A DNA stretch of 64,000 nt from Arabidopsis thaliana (taxonomy: Eukaryota; Streptophyta; Magnoliopsida; Brassicales; Brassicaceae): positions 1,003,001 to 1,067,000 of the forward strand of contig NC_003071.7 of assembly GCF_000001735.4 (NCBI RefSeq), written 5' to 3'. Of this stretch, positions 56,926 through 64,000 are shown one piece after another. Each line of letters starts with the position of its first letter. The stretch's first letter is position 1. A model generated the notes under the pieces. The model was given only the letters and a program-made list of their open reading frames with translations, made no database searches and had not been told where the DNA came from. A program made the translations under genes and the position numbers.

Positions 56926-59259
56926 ATGGCGTCCTCATCAGAACTAAGCTTGGATTGCAAGCCACAAAGCTACTCTATGCTTTTGAAATCCTTTGGAGAT
57001 AACTTTCAGAGCGATCCAACCACACATAAGCTTGAAGATCTTCTCTCTCGCCTAGAACAAGAACGTCTCAAGATCGATGCCTTCAAACGCGAGCTTCCCC
57101 TTTGCATGCAACTCCTTAACAATGGTACATATATCCATTTACAATATTTAGATCTACGTATATATACTTGTGTATAATATGATCTTCAAATAATCCCTTT
57201 ATTACCAAAAAAAACCTAGTGAACCATTAGTTTTTTGAATTTCTTTTCACTTTTTTTTTTTTGAAAAGATCTTTATTCATTAATTTAAGAATTTATTTCA
57301 TAAAAATCAGAGCTTGCTTTTGATTTCTTTGAATCACAAAACTTTTGTTTCCTCCCAACACTGAAATCAACAAAACTAACTAAAGTGATTTTAAAGGTTA
57401 TAAGGTTCATGTTATATCTGTTACTTTCATATTTTAAATTACTTTACCATCTTTAATTAGTTTGATTTTTTTTTCCAGCTGTGGAAGTTTACAAACAACA
57501 ACTAGAAGCATATAGAGCAAATAGTAATAACAATAACCAAAGTGTTGGTACAAGACCAGTTCTCGAAGAGTTCATACCCTTAAGGAACCAACCCGAAAAG
57601 ACAAACAACAAAGGAAGTAATTGGATGACGACTGCTCAGCTATGGAGCCAATCCGAAACCAAACCAAAAAACATTGATTCAACTACTGATCAATCTCTTC
57701 CCAAAGACGAGATTAATAGTAGTCCGAAACTCGGACATTTTGATGCAAAACAAAGAAATGGCAGCGGTGCTTTTCTTCCCTTCTCTAAGGAACAATCTTT
57801 GCCTGAATTAGCTCTATCCACGGAGGTCAAGAGGGTCTCTCCGACCAACGAACATACTAATGGCCAAGACGGTAATGATGAGAGCATGATCAACAATGAT
57901 AATAACTATAATAATAATAATAATAACAATTCGAACAGCAATGGAGTTTCTTCTACAACGAGTCAAAGTAATAGAAAGGCACGACGTTGCTGGTCGCCGG
58001 ACTTGCACCGGAGATTTGTCCAAGCTCTTCAAATGCTTGGTGGCTCGCAAGGTACAGATACACTTATTCTAATCAACTAAGTATTAATTTGAAGTAGCTT
58101 TACCATGGTTAATCTAAAAAAATTGTCAACTAATTAAAACGATTTTTTTAGTAGACATGATATTTGAGTCACCAAATACATACATCATTATCGTATACTG
58201 CATATTTTATACATGGCTAGTATTATCATTTGTGGTTTATTCGATATTTAGGTAATAATGAATATGGTATGGCAAATTGCCATGATTTCCATTTTGCTAT
58301 TTTTATTTTTTTCAAAAGGCATATTATAAAGTTTTAGTTGGCGTTTTCTATAGTTTTTTCGGTTGATAAAAAACAGTACATAAAGTGAAATTGAATATAC
58401 GATAGATCAACTTGAATCAACAAAAAAAAATGAGAGATCAACTTAAGTACTTAACAATTATTCAAATATATGTAGTTAGTTTCCAAATAAATTCTAATTC
58501 TAATTCTATTTTTTTCCGGTTTAGATATGGATTTAGTTTATTAAATATAGATTAAAATAACCTTGTTAACCTAATAAAAAGTGTTTAATTTTTGAATCGA
58601 ACTTGTATCCGTATTTATATGTTGGTTATATCATTGCAGTGGCTACACCTAAACAAATAAGGGAACTCATGAAAGTTGATGGTTTGACCAATGATGAAGT
58701 CAAAAGCCATCTCCAGGTAACTTAAATCACAAGTCACCACAATATGCTTTACAACTTTTTTTAACTCATATTTAAGTACTTTACTGGTGTGTTGATTTTA
58801 AACAAACAGAAGTATCGGCTTCACACTAGAAGACCAAGCCCAAGCCCACAAACGTCAGGTGGGCCAGGTCCACATTTGGTGGTCCTAGGTGGCATATGGG
58901 TTCCACCGGAGTACACCTCCGCACATGGTGGCACTCCGACTCTCTACCACCACCAAGTCCACCACCACCATACCAACACGGCAGGGCCGCCTCCACCACA
59001 CTTTTGCTCCTCTCAAGAATTCTACACAACTCCACCGCCTCCTCAGCCGCTCCACCACCACCACTTTCAAACGTTTAACGGTTCATCCGGTGGCACCGCC
59101 TCTACCGATTCTACTCATCATCAGGTGACGGACAGTCCCACAGTTGAAGGGAAGTCACCGGAGAGTGGTGGTGGAGAGAGAAAAGGGTTGGCTGCTCTTA
59201 GGGAAGAATGTGAAGATCACAGCAATATTAATGGAAGTGAAATAACTCTCAAATTCTAA
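56926..59259 (+). CDS. EFM: GARP/MYB-like floral repressor EFM
   Basis: Four exons: 56926-57124, 57479-58051, 58640-58716 and 58810-59259, giving 432 residues. The N-terminus has LSLDCKP and a helical leucine-rich part ([20 protein letters not shown]). The GARP-type single MYB domain spans three exons: [20 protein letters not shown], then [20 protein letters not shown], then [11 protein letters not shown] with the SHLQ signature of this class. An Asn-rich run precedes the domain, and His/Pro-rich runs follow it. It belongs to the HHO/HRS1 group; EFM (also HHO4) is known to repress FT in leaves and to link temperature and light to flowering. Two long introns (354 and 588 bases) are seen. I recall AT2G03500. 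Confidence 0.95.
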
Positions 59260-61316
59260 AAAAAATAAAGATTCTTGATTAATTAATTAGAGTAATGAGA
59301 TTTTAGGGTTAGGGTTTGTGGGTGCCTACGTAACTTATTTCATTGCTTGTATCTCTCTATATATTTTCTCAGTAGAAAATGAATCACAGGAGGCAGCGAA
59401 TGTTTTTATCGAACATTATGAATATCATATCATCACTTAGAAAATTCATTTTGATCATGTTACTCTTATCGTTAGATAAAAACATGTATTCAAACTGGTA
59501 ATCTCAAAGGGACTATCGTGTCTGTGTTTACTTTAGTTGGTTGATTATATGAATGGATAATGTGGATTGATCATATGAACTTGTGTAGGCGTTAACTATG
59601 TGTAAATTGATTAATTCATATGGCCTTTGTTTGTGTTATCAATGATATATATGAAAATTGTAGTGATGTTAAACATTTGAGCAGCTAAATGCTATATGTA
59701 AATTAATGATTTAATCGTTGTTTCCATTGTATATATATTTAGGTTCGATCATAACACAAGTCAAAATGACTTGCCGTTTAAAATTAAGACCATCATTAAA
59801 ATTAGATTGTTGGAATCTCTTTGGTATTGCGGCAAATTTTCTAGTAATTGGCAATGTATAGTCTTCTTCGGTTTTAACTATCTACTATTTGTCCACAAAT
59901 ATTGCATTAAACGCCACAACAAATCTGAATATTTGATTGGCCGGTATGATGCATCTTCATGTGCTAGATATGGAGTGGTGGTCCTTGGAATTTTGCTCTA
60001 AAAGTCAGCGATATTCTTTATTTTCATTACATAAACTAGTCGACGCACCACTTCTGCATTTAGTTTTTCATAATCATATTATATACTCTAATATTTGCAA
60101 CCTAAGAAAAAACCATTTGATGGAAAAAAATTAGGAAAAAAGAATGTCAAAAATTTGGAAGGTGTTAGAATCATTTTTGTTATGAGACAGTATTTAGGTT
60201 GGTGTAAATCTTGGTTTGAAACTTGATTGGTACATCTCCAAACATGTTTTAGTTTAGTCAGAATAATTTTAAATGAAGAATGATAATTGATAAAAGATAT
60301 ATTTTCTAGAAAAGGCCACAAAGAAATCGAAACTTTATTCGCTATTTCTTCTTCTTTTAAGTTAACAAAATAAGAATATTCTCATTCAATATCGGTGGCT
60401 AATTCAGCTTACAAAAGAATTTTGACCTTTCACATCTCTTGAAAACACTTTCATAAACAAGTCCATTTCAAATTTTCATTTGTAAACTAATATAAATTAT
60501 ATGTGACAAACTGACCAACTAATCTAAAATTAGTAATTTAGAAATTAAGCGTTGCAAAGCATGAAAAGTTAAACGACGATCAAATCGAGACAACAGAATC
60601 TGCAGAAGAAACCATCAAAACCAATGTTGGGTTAAGTTTTGACCTGACCCTTGGGTTAATAATTACCGTTTTTAAGTATAAAATAAAAGACACCACTACC
60701 TACGAAAAAATAATTATGAATTAACTGATACAAATAGAAAGTTTTTAATTACCAAACTTCGAATGTATCGTGCACCAACCACAAAGGACTAGAGGACCAG
60801 GTCAGCATTAACTCATAGGTTATGCAAAAATTTCTATAATTTGTCAATTCCCAACTTTCATTTTCCTTCGTACATTATCAGATGAACACTAAAACATATT
60901 GATTTGCTTTTATTGAGTCTACTACCATTATGGTCTCACGATGAAATCACGACTATTAATTGGTTCTGCTTTTATTTTGACTAAGAATAATTAAATTGTA
61001 CCAAACGATAAATGAAATAATTACAATTTTTAGCAACAAAAAAGAAAAAGAAAAAAACAAATGTTGAGACCATATACATTTTTGGAGTTTGGACACTGAG
61101 ATTTTCAGATTCTTGTCTGTGGTTAAACCTCGGAACCAGAGAGAGATGGTATGGTCTTTATCACTCTCTTTTATTAATAAACTCATATCTCTCTCATCTA
61201 AAATCTCATCTCTTCTTCTTCTTCTTCTTCTTCTTCTTCTTCTTCTTCTTCTCCTCTGTCTTTGAAGCTATCTTCTTGGATTGTGTTTAGGAGTTAAAAA
61301 CTTGCTTTGGTCCATC
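59260..61316. other. Intergenic between EFM and the X8 gene
   Basis: No gene supported. A (TTC)n microsatellite of about 42 bases lies at about 61209-61250, in the leader of the next gene. Confidence 0.5.
61209..61250 (+). repeat. (TTC)n microsatellite
   Basis: About 14 units of TTC, some 70 bases before the start codon of the X8 gene. Pyrimidine-rich tracts like this are common in plant leaders. Confidence 0.9.
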
Positions 61317-62094
61317 ATGAGATTGCTTCTTAGTCTCTTGTTTCTCTTGGCTTTAACCACCTACTCAAGTAAGCTTTTTGTTCAAAATGATTCTCTGTTC
61401 TTGAGGTTTCAAACAAAACCAACTCTCTCTCACTTTCTCTGTTTCTAGGTGCAACTTATTGTCTATGTAGAGATGGTGTTGGAGAGAAAGATCTTCAAAC
61501 ATCGATAGATTATGCATGTGGAGTTTTAAAAGATTGTAATCCTATTCATGAGAAAGGTCCTTGTTATCAACCAAACACCATCAAGAGTCATTGTGATTGG
61601 GCGGTTAATACTTATTTCCAAAGATTTGGTCAAATCTCTGGAAGCTGTAATTTCTCAGGAACTGCTACTACCAGCCAAAATCTTCCTTCAAGTAAAAACC
61701 AAAATCTCTGAAACCTAAATTTGTTGGTGTTATGATGCAATCTTTTTGATGTTTTCCTCTGTTCTTTTGCAGCTGTGGTTACTGGTTGCTTATATCCTTC
61801 AAGTCCAGGGTATGTTTGTTTCAAGATTTGGTAAAGAGATTGTTTGGTTAAAACTTGTCTTTCTTTATGTAACGTGACTTAGAAGTTTGGTGTTCTTTTA
61901 CCTGTTTTGTCTTCCACAGAAGTGCAGGGACAACTCCCACGACAGGTACTCCTTCAGGAACACAGACGTTTCCGGGACCTCCTGCGTTTGGTCCGGCCGG
62001 AGATTTTGATCCTTCAGGCAATAATGGTGCTCCGAGTTTGTTCATTTCAATCGCTCTCTCACTTGGTTTCTCCGTCGTCATTGCGTTTCTATAA
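61317..62094 (+). CDS. GPI-anchored X8-domain protein (PDCB-like)
   Basis: Four exons: 61317-61368, 61449-61691, 61773-61809 and 61920-62094, giving 168 residues. A signal peptide (MRLLLSLLFLLALTTYS) is followed by an X8 (CBM43) domain: starts ATYCLCRDGVGEKDLQTSID, continues with YACGVLKDCNPI and GPCYQPNTIKSHCDWAVNTY and ends GSCNFSGTA, with six cysteines placed as in the family. A Gly/Pro/Thr-rich linker and a hydrophobic C-terminus (SLFISIALSLGFSVVIAFL) point to a GPI anchor. X8 proteins of this size bind callose (beta-1,3-glucan), several of them at plasmodesmata. First exon is tiny, as usual for the group. I recall AT2G03505. Confidence 0.92.
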
Positions 62095-62589
62095 AAGGCT
62101 AGTGAGTGATTAAGAAAGTGAGGCTGACGTTTTGGATGTATGGATGAGATTTTGTCACGTGTGAATGCAAGTTCTTTGAGGCAGACATCCATTTAGTGGT
62201 TGGCTTTGTTGTTTAGGCTATTTTAATTTTATTTCATGTATGTAAGAAATGATCTAATGGAATCTTTCTATAAGTGTTTACATGCAGAGTAAATAGAACA
62301 TGTAAACATAAGTAGAATGCAAACAATATATAGGAAGTGGTAGAGTTATGTCTAAGAGATGTTGTGGTGACTGGTGAGGCAAAAGTTTTATTTCGATATG
62401 AACCTGACTTGATATTTTTTTTGTATCTATTCCAGCTTTGAATCATTAGAGACAAACTTATTATTCATGTTGTTCTATATCTTAAGTTTGAAAAAACATA
62501 TAAACCTCAAATCAAATTTAAATATTAGATTAGCGGTTTTAAAACAAGACCAAAGATTTCATACATATACGTGCTAACTATTAGGGCTA
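62095..62589. other. X8 gene 3' flank
   Basis: No gene supported. Confidence 0.45.
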
Positions 62590-62870
62590 TTCTCTCATAT
62601 TGGAAGTTAAGTATGATTTTAATCTTCATTCATTGCCAATTATTTTGAGTTGGAAGCCCACAATCTAATATGATATCAAAGCCCGAACATATCGAGATCA
62701 GTGGTTAGAAAAACCATCATTTCGGAGAGACGTTTTAGGATAATGTCCCACATTAGAAGTTGAGTAAAATATAAAGTGATATATATATAAGATATGAGTC
62801 TCTCCACTTATTAACAATTGATTTTGAGTTGGAAGCCCACATTCTAATACTAACGTACACCTAAATACTT
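62590..62870 (+). mobile_element. LTR-retrotransposon remnant (LTR end and PBS region)
   Basis: Two overlapping, similar fragments of an LTR end lie head to tail (about 62600-62690 and 62740-62860), sharing TTTTGAGTTGGAAGCCCACA. After the first is a site resembling the tRNA-Met primer-binding site common in plant Copia elements. No coding part remains. It is a short, degraded and probably old fossil. Confidence 0.5.
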
Positions 62871-63716
62871 TCTATATCAAAAAATCAAGGTTACTAAAAC
62901 TTATTAACACACAATTTAGTAATTTACTCATAATAAGCCCACATATAAATCAAACCTATAGAGTGAAAAAATTTACGGGTCGGATTTGCAATATTTGCAT
63001 CAAGATTTAAGATCATCAGCGTTGTTTTCACCGTATGTTAGTTATCTCGAAGATTTAGAGAATTATCACTGTTTTTATCTTCGATATTCAAATCGTTGTT
63101 TTCATTGTTATTATTCCTTAAATAATTGTTTCCACCAACAAAAATCTATATAAAAACAAAACATATTATAATTATATACTTTTTCATGATAAACTATTGT
63201 ATAATATAACTTATTTTATGATTTCTATCAAAAAATAAACCTTTTGTCCCACCATGTACCTTTAGTTCAATCCTAATTTACATATATATATATATATATA
63301 TGTATGTAATAAATTGGTACTAACTTGTCTAAGATATATTTTTTTCTTTTTTTTTTCAAGACTTAACTAGTAATCTCTATTGTATTTTTTTCATATTTAT
63401 AACAAGCTAATACAAATTATTTAGTTTGATACTGGAAAAATATAGTATTTGTTTAATATTTGAAGATTTGTTTTAAAAAAAAAGTTATAATGAAATATAA
63501 ATTTTGGAAGATTACTCCCACATCTAAAAAAATACGATCCATTGATTCTCCTCTATTCAACGGTTCGATATCAATTACACACACGAAGTTAAACTCTTCC
63601 CTCCCACACCTTATAAAACCCTATACATGAAAAAAACCTTCATCTTGAAAAAACCCCTTTCCAAGTTTTGCAATTTCCACTGAACAGAAAACTTTCCCGG
63701 TTAAGCAAAATTCGCC
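62871..63716. other. Intergenic, promoter of the SPFH gene
   Basis: AT-rich with a (TA)n run at 63282-63300. The segment 63600-63716 is probably promoter and leader of the next gene (TATAAAAC at 63611). Confidence 0.5.
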
Positions 63717-63833
63717 ATGGATGCTCAACAACGGAGAACTGATATTCCTCGAGCACCACCGGTCGGAGAACCCGGTGGCGATATATCTTCGATTCTCATT
63801 GCTTTCGGTGTTTTCGCTGCAATCGCCGCCTTG
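63717..63833 (+). CDS. SPFH/Band 7 (erlin-like) protein, first exon only
   Basis: The first exon encodes 39 residues: a hydrophilic start (MDAQQRRTDIPRAPPVGEPG) and a hydrophobic segment (SSILIAFGVFAAIAAL), ending at a GT donor (63834). I recognise this N-terminus as that of the plant erlin-like SPFH protein, recalled as AT2G03510; the SPFH domain itself would lie beyond the window. Erlins are ER membrane scaffolds in lipid domains and ERAD. The gene runs off the right edge. Confidence 0.8.
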
Positions 63834-64000
63834 GTATGATATCTCCTCTCTTCTCGTTTGATCTCTGTGTTCAGATTAGATACACGTATCATCACAAACT
63901 GAATCGGTTCTCTTAAATGTTTCATCTTTCGATTCTGAGTCAACCCTTTTCTAAATGTGTAAGCTTTGTATCTGAAGTTGACTTAAAGCTGATGACTTTG

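Noticed and set aside
58826-59128. Frames overlapping the last exon of EFM
   Set aside because: Low-complexity His/Pro-coding sequence opens several frames; only the EFM frame continues across introns.
61630-62192. Minus-strand frames over the X8 gene
   Set aside because: They are antisense shadows of its exons and introns.

Overview
The window is plant nuclear DNA and matches the short arm of Arabidopsis thaliana chromosome 2 (I recognise the gene order around AT2G03300-AT2G03510 from memory; no search was run). Supporting signs are compact AT-rich DNA, short GT-AG introns, plant-only families (WRKY, PLS-type PPR, DUF538, X8 domain, QUASIMODO-like methyltransferase), site II (GGCCCA) promoter boxes and remnants typical of Arabidopsis transposons. 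Exon coordinates were worked out by hand from splice signals and reading-frame continuity, and lengths divide by three for every complete gene reported.

Layout. 0.5-6.2 kb: a TIR-only gene (-), two small unknown genes (one with a membrane segment), and an F-box pseudogene. 6.2-10 kb: no gene, but a MULE-like element (about 7.6-10.0 kb) carrying dozens of copies of an AACTCAGCC motif. 10.1-11.1 kb: a membrane-protein gene broken by two compensating frameshifts. 11.7-13.9 kb: WRKY3 (-). 15.9-16.1 kb: a truncated LINE. 16.7-18.1 kb: a DUF538 gene. 19.3-24 kb: a tandem pair of GT61 glycosyltransferases (-). 25.3-27.4 kb: a PPR gene (+). 27.6-29.4 kb: CLPF (-). 30.9-32 kb: an intronless Mo25-like gene (+). 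32.1-32.9 kb: a plastid-type small protein (-). 33.2-34.5 kb: an ankyrin-repeat protein (-). 35.05-35.9 kb: a Helitron. 36.4-37 kb: NRP1 (-). 38.5-40.6 kb: PAP9 (+), convergent with an F-box/kelch gene (-) whose start codon is not evident. 42.7-44.1 kb: an ELM2/SANT protein (-). 45.3 kb and 47.1-47.4 kb: a Helitron end and a Harbinger-like MITE. 48.5-51.1 kb: QUL2 (+), which seems to need a GA-AG intron. 51.7 kb: tRNA-Ala(UGC) (-). 51.8-56.9 kb: gene-poor. 56.9-59.3 kb: EFM (+). 61.3-62.1 kb: a GPI-anchored X8 protein. 62.6-62.9 kb: an LTR-retrotransposon fossil. 63.7 kb to the end: first exon of a SPFH/erlin-like gene.

The genes are independent plant transcription units, not a pathway. Shared themes are plastid function (CLPF, the small unknown protein), cell wall (GT61 pair, QUL2, X8 protein) and transcription control (WRKY3, EFM, ELM2/SANT). 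The strongest leads are the AACTCAGCC-array element with its hairpins, the non-canonical intron in QUL2, the compensating frameshifts at 10.3-10.5 kb and the cleanly delimited Helitron.
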